DNA of 64,000 bases from Nematostella vectensis (taxonomy: Eukaryota > Cnidaria > Anthozoa > Actiniaria > Edwardsiidae), in contig NC_064043.1 in assembly GCF_932526225.1 (NCBI RefSeq), forward strand, positions 7,865,501 to 7,929,500, read 5' to 3'. The translations under genes were made by a program, and so were the position numbers. Of this stretch, positions 45,801 to 57,284 are shown in pieces (positions within the stretch are counted from its first letter, which is position 1; each line of letters opens with the position of its first letter). The notes below the pieces were generated by a model that saw only the letters and a list, made by a program, of their open reading frames with translations, had not been told where the DNA came from and ran no database searches.

Positions 45801-48800
45801 GAGCCCCCTATCAAAAAGGATCCTACCCACCACAAGAGATCAACAACGTTGCCTAAAGACCTAAAAGTGCACACAACCGCACAGGAAAAGAAAAGTGTGG
45901 CCGAAGATACGATATTGGAAGGAAGCGAGGAAGGTTCCTCGGAAAGTTCGCCATCCTCGGTCAGTTCGCCAATAAATAAAAAGAGCACAGAGCGAAAGGA
46001 AGATGTGATGGGTGAGATTATGTCTGATGTTGATAGAATCTTGTCAGAGACGAGAAATCCCCCAAAACTTGCAGTTTCAAAGGCAACTTTTTCTCGACAG
46101 TCAACTGAGAAAAAAGAAAGGTCTGATTCGCTCCGCGTTGAAAAGAAGACAACAGACGCTGCGAAGGCTACTGAAAATACAAAAACACCACCACCTACAA
46201 CTGAAAAACCCCATCAAGGTTTAGAACCCACCACATCATCCAGCGCATCAACTGAAAAGCCTATTAAAGCAAAGACGCCTCCCCCCGTATCGAAAAAACA
46301 ACCATCGCCTAAATTATCTGAGAAAAGAATAAGTTCTTTGGGGAGCTTAAAATCTGCTAAAATCAACCATGAATCTCAGGATGGAGAAAACATCGATGGC
46401 CCACACAAAACAGAAACGCCGGCTTTTAAGAAACAGACCTCTGAACACCTTTCATCATCAGAGAAAAGATTTCAGAACTTAAAGTCAGCTGATAATGGAA
46501 AAGACGAAATCCAAAAAGTTGTACTTCGAAAAGTTGAGCGAAGTCATTCAAAGAAAGAGGAGGACAGTAAGTCTACCGACACTGTCAAGGAGGAGAGTTT
46601 TAATGTAAAAACACTCAAACAAAGTTTAAAGGAAAAAGATATGAGCCTCGAGGGTGAGGATACAAATGAGTCAGACAAAATCACCGAGATGCGCAAAGAT
46701 AATAAGTTTGATTCCAAAGAAACGAGCGAGGGTAAAAAGATCGCTTCTAAGCCTGTCATCAGACGAGGCCAATCTTGGAGTGTGAAGATCGCCACCCATT
46801 CCCAAGAGTCAGTTCTCATCCTTGATCAGTCTAAAAACGAGCTGAATAAGAGCAAATCTGGGCAAACTCCACCCCCGCCCGCAAAAATCGAGGCTGTAAA
46901 GCAACAGGAAGTTCGGGGACGAACGAAGTCGTGGTGTGTTCCACCAAGTAACAGGGACACAAATGACAACAAGGACGAAAAGCCACCCATGGAGGATGCT
47001 GGGAAATCTACACCGCCCGCTAAGGATTTCGTGGTAGCGACTGACCAGCCTGCTTGGATCGCTATGGCCAATAGAAAGTCAAAGCGGGCTTCACAGATCC
47101 TCCAGGATGGTAACACTACCAGTGAACAGGTAATGATAGCTGGACCAAAACATAGCGATCATGTGACTGATCATAGCGATCATGTGACTGGTCATAGCGA
47201 TCATGTGACTGGTCATAGCGATCAGGTGACTGGTCATAGTGATCATGTGACTGATCACAATGATCATGTAACTGGTCGTAGTGATCATGTGACTGGACAT
47301 AGTTATCATGTAACTGGTCATAATGATTATTTAACTGATCATAACGATCATGTAACTACTGATCATAGTGATCCTTTAACTGATCGTAGTGATCCTGTAA
47401 CTGATCATAGTGATCCTTTAACTGATCATAGTGATCCTTTAACTGATCATAGTGATCCTTTAACTGATCATAGTGATCCTTTAACTGATCATAGTGATCC
47501 TTTAACTGATCATAGTGATCATGTGACTGATCATAGTGATTATGTAACATCTTGACTCCCCGTTGTTGGCGATTGCTTTTTGAAAACATTCCCAATAATA
47601 CCGGCACCAAGCGCGTACTCAGCGATTTTCTGAGGGGTTATCATATAGCAAAACATAGTGTTTTACGAACCTAACCAATAAGTTATGATCCGTTTTTTAG
47701 CGGTTAAGGTACGCGCCTGTGGCGCTGTTTTACAACCGAGCCTTTAGTTTGACAAGTGCTAGTCCGATTGTTGTTTCATCTGATTGTGTGATTCCAGAAA
47801 AGAAGCCATACCCCAAACAGAGAAAATTGGAAATTCCGGGGTATGGGAGTGGGCGTCTTTCAGTGCCAATTTCCCGTCAAACACTATATTTTAACCACTC
47901 CCAGGGGGAGCACGGGTCTTTGAGAAATATCTTTAATTTGGATGTATGGATCTTTTATGGAATCACACGTTCTATTGCAAAAGTGGAAATAGTCTCGTTG
48001 TCTCATGAGAATTATTACCTAGCACAGTTTTTTATTGTTTTATTATTCATTGCTTTTACTATACCCAATGATGCTCGCAATCTCTCCTTACAGGATTCTG
48101 GAGAAATACAACACTCATAGTGCACGGGATACATAAAAACAACTTGGTCTCTTGTTAGTACGATATGGCATACGTTATCGATATCGAACACCGTTAACTG
48201 GAACAACTCTCCAAGGAAACAAAAACGGTTTTAGTTATCCTAGTAACAATGACTGAAAATTAGCCTCTAGGGGACTTAAAGTCAGTTCCAGTTAGCGGGG
48301 AGTTTGAGTTATCCGAGTATAGCAATAACGGAAATTAGCCTCTAGGGGAATTGTCAGCACGAGGCTCAATATCGTCGTCTTATAAACTTTAATTTGTTTT
48401 TTGGTCGTGTAATCTACTAACCGGGTATTAAAAGGTATCTAAGGCATAAAGGGTAAGTGTCTCTTTGGTAGCTTGGGAGCTCGTGGTAGTGTGTACGCAA
48501 TAATTTGAATACAAGTAATGAATCAAAAGTATCTTTACAGAAGTTTAAACGTGCTTTGCACGTTTAACCGATTCCCTCAACCTTCCATGGAAAATATAAA
48601 ACCGCATTGCTGTGCTTTTCGAAACGGAATAGAATTATTTAGAACTCACAAAAAAAGGTTCCAGAAAAAATCCCGAGATACAGAGTGTTTGTAAAACAAC
48701 AACCGTAATTAAAAATGGAACTTTAAAGTTCTTTAAAAAGATCTCCCACCTTTGGAGTATTAGTCATCCTTTGTGAAGGGGACGAGAATTTCTAGAATCT

Positions 48801-49303
48801 CACGTTTTTTTTCATGTTTTTAACCAATGTAACATTCTGCATTCCTAACTTATGAATCTTTCGTTGTATTATTACAGAAGCCGATCATCATAGGTGACGT
48901 CAAGGAGAAAAAGTCTCCCGAGTCGCCCACGCATGTCACCCCGGCCGCGCTCAAAATGTCCTGGGAAGAGAGCAAAACTAGAAAAACCGCTGAACCCTTA
49001 CAACGCGCCGAATCTTCCAAGCCTCGCGTTTCCGAGCCTAGCAACAAATCTAACATTCAGCGCGACAGGCGCTCGCTGCAAGAGCCCGTCAAGAGTGCGT
49101 TCGGAGGCGCGAAGGTAGACAAGTGTGCGGTGTGCGGGACCACTGTGTATCAGATGGAGAAGTGCAAGTTTGATGACTGCATACTCCACCGCCAGTGCAT
49201 GAAGTGTGTCGTCTGCAAGAGACACCTCACCGTGGGGAACTTTGTGATGACAGAGAGCAAGATTTATTGCAACTCTCATAGCCAGAGTGTCATGGTGTCA
49301 TAA
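42824..49303 (+). CDS. Long disordered protein with C-terminal LIM domain
   Basis: Five coding exons: 42824-42878, 43213-43751, 44820-44991, 45670-47129 and 48878-49303; 883 residues. The ATG follows an acceptor at 42810 (spliced 5' UTR) in a good context (ACCATGG). Residues 825-876 are a textbook LIM domain, with zinc ligands C825, C828, H846, C849, C852, C855, C873 and H876. The rest is Ser/Lys/Glu-rich and disordered, with basic patches (W-K-R-V-R-K-F-F-S-R-K-K), a stretch H-D-K-I-K-V-K-P-K-H-R-R at about 275-286, two S-W-x-V motifs, and P-A-W-I-A-M-A-N-R-K at about 716-725. These basic/Pro and P-x-W motifs remind me of the CRACD (KIAA1211) actin-capping regulators; that is a weak inference. 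LIM plus basic disordered regions suggests an actin-associated scaffold. If the donor at 47130 is skipped, translation continues through a repeat to 47555 and the LIM domain is lost. Confidence 0.82.
43890..44605. repeat. 27-bp minisatellite in LIM gene intron 2
   Basis: About 25 degenerate copies of a unit with 'ccccaccctacaaaaaggag' fill the intron between 43751 and 44820. Long open frames on both strands are artefacts of the array. Confidence 0.9.
47137..47550 (+). repeat. 21-bp minisatellite after LIM gene exon 4
   Basis: About 19 copies of a 21-bp unit (gatcatagtgatcatgtgac type) start 8 bases past the donor at 47130. The exon 4 frame stays open through all of them as H-S-D-H-V-T-(D/G) heptads and stops at 47553-47555. 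Confidence 0.9.
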
Positions 49304-49698
49304 GAGACAAAGGTTTGCGAGTATTCGTGTACCAGAATGCTATGCGAACGTCTTTGAGCCCAGAATACCTCGATAGCGTATCGATCCCAGGATATTTTGC
49401 AACACAAGAACACGATCTTTAGGCCGAGTACTTACTAGTTTGTATGTTCCAGAATACTTAGCGTGTGAATCTGATCCCAGAATGCTTTTCCAGTGTCTTG
49501 AGCCCCAGGATGCTTTGCAGGGAAACTTGACCCCACAACGCATAGTGAGTCTCTAGGGGCGTCGATAAGTACCATTTTCAATAACATAGACACGAGATAA
49601 ATATTTTTATTATACGCCATCTCACAAAGATAGGTTTATTTTACTTATAAATTAAACATTAAATTAGTTTTATCACACTCACATGATTTAAAAAAGAC

Positions 49699-49704
49699 AA
49701 TAAA
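49699..49704 (+). promoter_or_regulatory. Possible poly(A) signal of the LIM gene
   Basis: AATAAA about 395 bases after the TAA at 49301-49303 is the first canonical signal I see downstream. Confidence 0.4.
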
Positions 49705-50367
49705 CGTACAAAACGATCGCAACAAAAAAACGTAAAGAATGATGTCAACAATGTTGTATAAGACGTTGAATTAAAACAAGTTTCTAGAAGTTGTTCCACA
49801 GGTTATCGCAAAAAGCGCGATAATCGTGCAAATCAACTAATCACGCAGTCGGACCCATTGACCCGTCAAACGGCCAGTACCGTTCGAAAAAAAGCAATAA
49901 ACAGACGAGATCAAGATACTCAGACATGTCTGACACGTCTTAGAGAGGCACATCCGATCAAGGTGGCACAATGTCCACTCCTTGGAGGCTTGTGGAACCC
50001 ATGACGCATCTCGCCGCCATAAGAGTTTGCAAAGCATGGTAAGACAATTCTCAAAGTCTTTTGGGAGAAAAGTCAAACAAATCAATCACGGGTCAAACAA
50101 CAGTGGGGATTTGGTCAATTCAGCTTTAAATCATGACTCCCTGGTCCCCAAAGACTTCTTAATTTTCAATATAAATGGGGAACGAGGTTTCCCCCTTAGG
50201 GCCTGTGGTTTGCGGAAGCTCCTTGAAGCATCTTTGCGGTGTGGAGCCCTATAGATTTGAGTTAGGAAACAAAGAAGATAGGACTATCATTTTACTTTGG
50301 GAATAAAAAAAAAAACAGAATTTGTTTTTCTTGCGAAGAGAGGTAGAAATGTGCACTATCTGTTATA
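49705..50367. other. Intergenic between convergent genes
   Basis: I see no supportable gene or repeat here. Small open frames on both strands lack domain features. Confidence 0.4.
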
Positions 50368-50499
50368 TCACACAGGGGCCTCATCATATGCATACTCGGA
50401 GACCCAGTACCCTGGTCCCAGAGCCTCGTGCGTCTCTCTTGTGACCAGCGGGTAGAGACCCAGTGGCCTCAAGAAAAAAAAGCGCTGCGGATCCTCGAC
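50368..50499 (-). other. Candidate terminal coding exon
   Basis: On the - strand an acceptor (TTTTATAG, then the exon at 50499) opens 43 codons that end in TGA at 50368-50370. The peptide starts V-E-D-P-Q-R-F-F-F-L-R-P and ends Y-A-Y-D-E-A-P-V, with ordered, protein-like composition. I do not recognise it and found no partner exon. It lies downstream of GRXCR1, which has its own stop, so it could be an alternative last exon or part of another gene. Confidence 0.3.
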
Positions 50500-51650
50500 C
50501 TATAAAACTAAAAAAGTATTGAATATAAAGCTAATTTTAAAGGTTGTCTACCTAATGTCATAGGGGGTTATAGGACAGCGTATTGATGCTTGCTTTATTT
50601 CCTCGTAGAACTCCCTCCGAGTCGTCTTCTCTCTCTGTCTCTGACTAAACCTCGGTCAGGCCATCTTCAGTGTGACTCTGACTTAACTCCTCTCTCCTCC
50701 GATCCCTTCTGAACTGAAATCTTCCCTCTTTTCTCTCTCTCTCCTCTGATCTCTTCTTCCCTTTTTTTATCACATTGCTAGTGCCTATTTATATACCATC
50801 GTGACTCTTTAGTTATTCATACGATTTAAGCGTTACTTAGCTAGGTGTAAAAAAGGGTAAAACTTTATATGAGAAAAAAGGATCTGGTTTCCCATGACTA
50901 ATTAAATCAGACATTCGTCAGAAGGTGTTGGAAATAGTTCGCGGCAATTGGTTTTGATGGTGTGGAAACCTTTTGTATTCGTGGAAGTACGTGTTTCTAA
51001 CTCTAGTCGCGTGACACTAAAATGATACATTTTCAATCAGTGCCGTAGCAAGCTTTAAGATATTGGAAGGGCACAATAAAGAAACCAGCCACATATTTTT
51101 TTCAAATATTGTGGGGGGGGGGGGGGGGGGGGGGGGGGATGGGGGCACGTGCCCCAGTGCTCCATCCCCTGCTGCGGCCCGGCCCTGTCATTGTTAGAAA
51201 TGTCATCAGAAAAAAATCTTTGCAGGCTTAGAACGCTTTAATTTAACTCGAAGGATAGTGTACTGCATAATAAATTATAATGTATTTGGAATTTTGAAAT
51301 AAGCTTCATCCTCGAATAACGCTGCATATTACTCTGTTGCAGGGCCGTGTTATGGGCACAACGTCACTGTGTTACGTCACACAGGAGGGCATGATCCCCT
51401 AGTAAAATCGGAAACGTACAAAGGAATTATGAAAGAAAATAGCATCTGTCCCTACGTCCCCCTCCCTCTCTTCCCAGGCAAAAGTTTCTAACCATGGCCG
51501 CACTGATTGGCGAAACGAGTCTTTTCCTATATACTACGGGTTTGCCACCTGCTACACGCGAGGTAGCGAGCTAGCTGCATCAATCTAGACTTCTTATTGC
51601 GGGAACTGCAGTGGGGCGTTTTCTGTGTTGTAGGCATAAGCTTGAGGAAT
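50500..51650. other. Non-coding with a family 1 MITE
   Basis: A C/T-rich stretch near 50600-50770 and a family 1 element at 51038-51187 are the only features seen. Confidence 0.5.
51038..51187. mobile_element. Family 1 MITE with long poly(G)
   Basis: CAGTGCCGTAGCAAG opens the element and CCCCTGCTGCGGC closes it. The interior has a poly(G) run of about 27 bases (51113-51139), then GGCACGTGCCCC. Confidence 0.7.
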
Positions 51651-54600
51651 CTAGATTATTGTAACTGGCTCTGGGGCACAGTCCGGACATTTCAGAAGTC
51701 CATTCTCGTTGCACTTTGTACACTTGAGCATGTTGATCTCACGTGAAATGCGCATGCGCCGCGTCCGCTTGCTACCGTTACACGAGGAGCAGTTAATGAA
51801 CCGAAAGCCACCGCATCTAGCACACACGTCTCGTTGTTTCTGGTTGAAAGAGAATATAATTACAGTGGTCAGAAGGTTGAAAGTCACCGGTCCTAATCAG
51901 GGAGAGAGTTCCCAAGAGGCCTTAGTATTGGGCATAAAATGAGCCCCCTCCCTTGAATGACCCTGGATACCGCGCGCACTCTCCCTTGGCAGGCGGCCAA
52001 AAAGTGGTTCATTTAAGGAATATTCAAATACTATACTTTGTCCATATGAAGCCCATGACTGCGCAGCCCCCCTCCCATTCCTGATTACGTGGCTGGGATA
52101 CGCCCCTACAAATAACGGAAGGAGGGATGTACCGGCGGAGGGGTTGTGAAGAAGTAACAACTAACATCGTAAAGGGAGAAAAATATAAAAAAGCGAACGG
52201 TGACATTATACGATGACATTATCACGATATTACTTATTTGCCTTATGGGCGGGACTAGTTACCGGGGTCTATTACATGCGAGGTAATTTTTGTTCTAGTA
52301 TATCGAATATTTCTTATAACAAGTACAACAGGATAAAGTCTAGATACATTTTAGCCGTTTTCTCCTAAGAGGCATCGGGGTGGGAGTATATTATTACATC
52401 CAACAAACACAGTATTAAAAAAAGGGAAAAAACACAATAACGGATGTTAAAAATAGGAATTCGTTTAACTTGAAATACTAGCAGGAATGATGACAAGTTA
52501 ATAATTGAGTTTTAAGGTGCGCTGATGCTGATGTATGAGTGTTTGGTAATCCGGTGCATATTGTATCTTGGATAATCAGGTTTTGGTATATTTTAAGGTT
52601 GGGTTGGAGTATGGGTGGATAATGTAGGGGTGGGGTGGGGTGCGCCCCGTGAATGGGACGGACTGGAAAGCACAAGAGAAAGAAAACCCTCTCACTTGAG
52701 ATACCAAGCCCGAGAAAAGCCCTCGAGTCAGAGCCAGGACTCGAACCCGGTACACAGTGGTGATAGGCCAGCGCGCTAACACGCTAAGCCACCCGTGCTT
52801 CCAGACACAGACTATGAACGAATTGGTCTATGTATCTTGCAATTTGGGGATTTCTGTGTTTTGGAAAGAAGATGTCAAGTGACTTTTGCCTTACTACTTA
52901 ACTAGCAAACGCCCTGGATCAGAACCTTTCACGATTAACACAGGACTCGTTAATATAATTTGAGAACTAGTATAGTAGGTGACTAGTAACGATATGCTGG
53001 ATCACCGGGGCCATTCTTCCCCCCCCCCCCTTTAAGTGCTCCCCAAAACCCTACTAGACTATTACCTAAATTCACGAAATGTCCAAGGAAATACATATGT
53101 GCGCATATGCGGCTATTTGATTGGAAATGCGAAAAGAAGATCCTCACAATCTTTATTCCTTACCTTGAACCCAGAAAGCAGTTCTTTGAGCTCACCAGTT
53201 TCGTTTAGATGCAATAACTCTTTACTACCCTAAGAAGGTAAAGTACAAAGGTCAGTAGTGTTAGACTATAAGTATGTGTCTTTTTTGTTACCCTACTTTG
53301 CTCATAAGAAGATATGTATTCGACTTCGGTTGACCACTTCCTTGGTGGTTAACGAAGACGATTTAATTTCATATGTGCATTTGGATAGAAAAAAATGTCC
53401 AAATGGATCTAGTGATTTCTTACCAAAGTTAAGGATCCCTATTGTCAACTAAATTGATGTGTGATCAGTGGATTACTACCCTGGACCCCACCCTAGGTTT
53501 TTCTCTAAGCACGCCCCTGTATTGCTGGTTTTATTTTACCTCGCAACTTTAACCCAGCAATGGGCAATAGGTAAAGCGAATTCACGCGCACCGATTTCTC
53601 GGGCTGATTATTGGCTAAAGCACCAAAAGGATTGGTCGAGCGGATATTTTGGCGGTAGTTTCAGTCTGGTACGTGACACTAGCGAGACAGATATATTTCA
53701 ATGTAAGTTTCTGTCTGTCTCTCAAACCAAAAAAGAGTTGCAGCCGTTTCTTTTTTTTTTTTCGTCTTTTGTATCGTTCTCCTACACATATTCAAGAATC
53801 TCCACGCAAGGTTTTAAAACCGGCTTGATGCCATTTACGTTTTTATGCAATTGTTAAAACAAGTGCTCTGACAACAAATGACAAAGCCGGTCACACCAAT
53901 ACCCTTGTCGTCACTAGTGAAAAAAAAATGGAATAATCTCTACGACTCGCTCTTTTTCTCTACTTGGGAAGAAATCAATAAAACCAAGGTGACTTATCTG
54001 GGGTGATCATAAGAATTTCATGTGACGACTTTTCGCGCACAAATCTCAGTATGTATAAACAAGGAGCACAAAGCTTGTGTAAAATAATAAATGGGGGTAA
54101 AATAAACACCGGATGTTGAGCTAGTTGCTCTTCAATACTTTGAAAAGAGACGTAATTGAAATTATTTCTATAAAAAGAACTTTGATTTCGATTGTCATCA
54201 GGTCAAAAAAATGTGTTTTCAGGAGCACCGCCTTTACGGAATGGCAAAATCTTACTAGAATGTCTAGCATTTTTAAATAGACTGGTGCACATAACTTAGA
54301 AAACCCCTAATAGAGAGTGCGTAAACACATTACGTTGTCCACAGACGCTTCATGCGGTGGAAGAGGAGCATCAAAATTAGGAAAACGACAACGACGGTTG
54401 CAGCATGAAATAATTGTAAAGCGTTCATTAAAACGAAAGATAAGTGCGATAAATAATAATAAAATAGAAGCTTGACCATGAAGTTATCTTTGCAAATTTA
54501 CCGTCTGCACTCCTACCTCCCCTCCCTTCTAATAAAACATAACCGACATAATAATAACCTGAATAATAACTAAGGCTGTTTCTGTGTTACCGAGACAAAT

Positions 54601-55973
54601 ACAGCGTAAAATAGTTTAAATAAAGACTTATAAGGAGTCGAAATGTTTACCATGAAGTGTCATTAACACATACTTGTATCGGTAATCGGCGAAACTTTTC
54701 TAAATTTTAAATAAAGAACCAAACATCAAATATCAACAGAAAATAAACAAAATATAATATAGTATTATATCATCAGCTAGCGAGGGCAAGAAAATCATAG
54801 GATTACAACCGCAAAGTGAATATACATAAAGTTTTGTAGCATATAGTTAAAGATAAGTGTATTTACACACTTCAGAGACTCTGTCTAAAATCCTTACATT
54901 TGAATCGCAAAGAGCGTAAGTCATCCTGTAGAGCAAATTGAATACTCTGCAACATTTTGCATAAATTTGTAAATCTTGAACTGTTTTTAGCTCAGACTAC
55001 TTTCGGACTACTTATAGCATTCTGCAGTTGTATAATCTTATTCATAGGAATAGCGGCTCATGAAATGGAACAATTCACGGGTTAATGCGAGAAAAAATGG
55101 CTCAATTTATCGGCAATACATACAGACAATAATGCGAGTTAATCTCAAAAGAAACGATTAAAAGCTAATAGTCTCTTACCCCTAGACAAATGCCATTGAC
55201 GAATACTTGCGGGACGGGCGCCTTCTCTTCCTGTAACCTTCTATCCAGCTCTACTTGATGCTCCTTGTGAATAAAGATGTCTCTTTCGTCGATTTCCACG
55301 TTAAGGTTGTCAAAAAGTTTCTTCACGAACCGACATTCGTCCACAGTCGAGCGAATACCACCCATGGAAGTCGTGTAAAATATTATTTTCCCCAAAAATT
55401 CATCAGCTGGTTCCTGAAGCATAAGGAAATAAACTGCTTTTCAAACTTATCCAACTACTTCGGAAAACTTCAGCGCACTTCTTTCTAAGTCAATCGAATT
55501 TAAAAGTTATTTCGTTTAAAGTTAACGTTCTACAGCAAACAATGAATATTTCAAACGAAAATTAACTATTGAAATGATATTGCTCCAAATATATTTTATA
55601 CGGAAGTTCATGATTTTCCCACCTGTCTCGTTTTACTAAGAGTCTCATTCCTCAAGAGCGCTTCCTGCCTTTGTTTGATCAAGTTCTTCACTCCTCGGAT
55701 AGTCCCAGAGGGGCCTAATATTTCTTCCTCTTGTTCCTGCCTCTCATTAGGAAAGATAACATCTTTTAAACTTGATTTTCTCCCATTCCGATCACTGTAC
55801 CCGATGAGTTCTACTCCGTTTAGTGCAACTCCGTTATCAATATCATTTGACATCTTTGGATGGTGAAGTCGTAACCTTCCCCTGTGTACGAAGAATCTCA
55901 ACGCAGTGTGACCGTGCGAAAACACACTACCCTCCGCAGTTTCCTTGATTGTGTTGCACAACCGATCACCCAT
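51651..55973 (-). CDS. GRXCR1: GRXCR1-like glutaredoxin-domain cysteine-rich protein
   Basis: Four - strand exons: 55973-55623, 55413-55180, 53229-53164 and 51839-51651, all joined in phase 0; 279 residues. Residues 118-217 form a glutaredoxin-like fold (K-I-I-F-Y-T-T-S, V-P-Q-V-F-V-N-G, then G-S-K-E-L-L-H-L-N-E-T-G-E-L in the 66-base exon 3). Residues 218-279 are the diagnostic cysteine-rich tail: four C-x2-C pairs (223/226, 234/237, 257/260, 268/271) with C-G-G-F-R-F and C-N-E-N-G-L. The active-site C-P-x-C is absent (T-S-M-G-G-I), as in vertebrate GRXCR1, so it is probably not an oxidoreductase. In vertebrates GRXCR1 acts in actin-based stereocilia of hair cells; a role in sensory microvilli here is inferred. 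A second in-frame Met at residue 41 could be the true start (239 residues). Confidence 0.9.
52600..52803 (-). mobile_element. tRNA-derived SINE
   Basis: On the - strand a tRNA-like head has an A box (TGGCTTAGCGTG, complement of 52780-52791) and a perfect B box (GGTTCGAGTCC, complement of 52737-52747), the two RNA polymerase III promoter elements. It does not fold into a full tRNA and runs on into a tail, so it is a SINE. It lies in intron 3 of GRXCR1, in the same orientation. The 3' end is approximate. Confidence 0.65.
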
Positions 55974-57284
55974 CACCAACTCTGATCTCCAAGGAGGTAA
56001 ATTCTAAGAGTCGGAAGCGACAGCTGCTTTTGCCAACACGGCTTGATGTCTCTTTTCTACGGAGTCCACAATTGATTCGCACGACCACCAGGTCTAAAGT
56101 GGCAAACAAATAATTTATTCGGATACGCAGGCATGAGATGACCGCTCACTAGGGCATCCAGGTCCTTCAAAGCATACTCAAAGTAGCTTCTACTATAATT
56201 CCTGATAAAAGCGAACCGTAACCCTCTCAAAAATACAAAACAAGCACTTACGCGCTATGTGCGATTTGCAACGAATGGCTAGGCAGCTTTTTTTGTCTAC
56301 GAGAATTTGAATAATTTGATGTCATTTGCATACATCTTAGCAGACAGGTGAAGTAGAACTAAGATTCGTTATTTGTTAATAATTAATTGTTAAAGTTAAA
56401 ACTCGCCTAAATGAAAATAATATCCTATTCGTTCCGGCGAAACAAAACCAAACGAAACGAAATCTGCCCTCAAAAATTTCTGTGTTGTCCGTACGCCAAA
56501 ACCTATACAAAAATAAGGATTAATGCACGCACTGTGTAACTTCAATGATGATTTGAATTTTTGCTTTGCCTTTAAGAAACTTACGTAGCGGTAATAACGG
56601 TGACAGCAAAAATAGAATCAACTCAGATAGTCAAACGGGTCTCGTAAGAATGCGTTCAGTCTTGGAGAATTAAGCCGTGCTGTAAACCTAACACCCGCTT
56701 ATGCTAAGAGATATAACGTTTCCTAGGCTTAGCAGTACTAAAGCGAATTGTCTTTTTTTTTGCATTTCCGAGCAACTAGGGCTGACGAAGCACTTTATCC
56801 CTTTGGCGACGAAACTAGTCCAGAAATGAGCGTCAAGCGTGGAGACAGATTTTTCGATCACGTTGATCGTGTTCAACATTGAATCATAGTTAATATTAAC
56901 TTTCATAACTACATTTAAATTAAGATAACGTTTAGGATTTTTTTTTTCATCGACGTTTTCCTTCAGTGGGAATTCCCATTCGGAATAGTTACTGTTGCAC
57001 AACGTCATTATTCTGTAAAGGTATAAATTATGCGTAATTCCATTCAAGAATCCAAGAGCGAAATCTTTACCAGTCTGGCCTAAAGTTGGCCCGCGTTCCA
57101 GTGTCATCACTATCACTCAGTATTGTATACTCCGCACGTAGAGAGTGTAGGACTTCTCTCATTCGTGAAATTTTCTGAATTACGTCACCGTCGTTAATAG
57201 GGCTCCAAAGAGATTTCGTCATCACAGGGCTCAGTGCGAGCTCATGCCTAGTGTGAAGTCCATCCCTTTCATGAACCAGGGTCC
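55974..57284. other. Intergenic, upstream of GRXCR1
   Basis: This should hold the GRXCR1 promoter. A - strand open frame of about 140 codons (57116-56688) and another ending at 57067 overlap in different frames. Neither has a recognisable domain or clear splice partners. Confidence 0.4.

Noticed and set aside
47719-48120. Possible extra LIM-gene exon (K-K-P-Y-P-K-Q-R-K-L-E-I-P)
   Set aside because: It has an acceptor, but no donor restores phase 0 into the exon at 48878, and the summed frame works without it.
52725-52803. Functional tRNA gene
   Set aside because: A and B boxes are present, but the acceptor and anticodon stems do not pair properly and the sequence runs into a tail; called a SINE.
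56688-57116. 142-codon - strand open frame
   Set aside because: No recognised domain, no convincing splice partners, and it overlaps another open frame in a different phase; kept only as part of the intergenic note.
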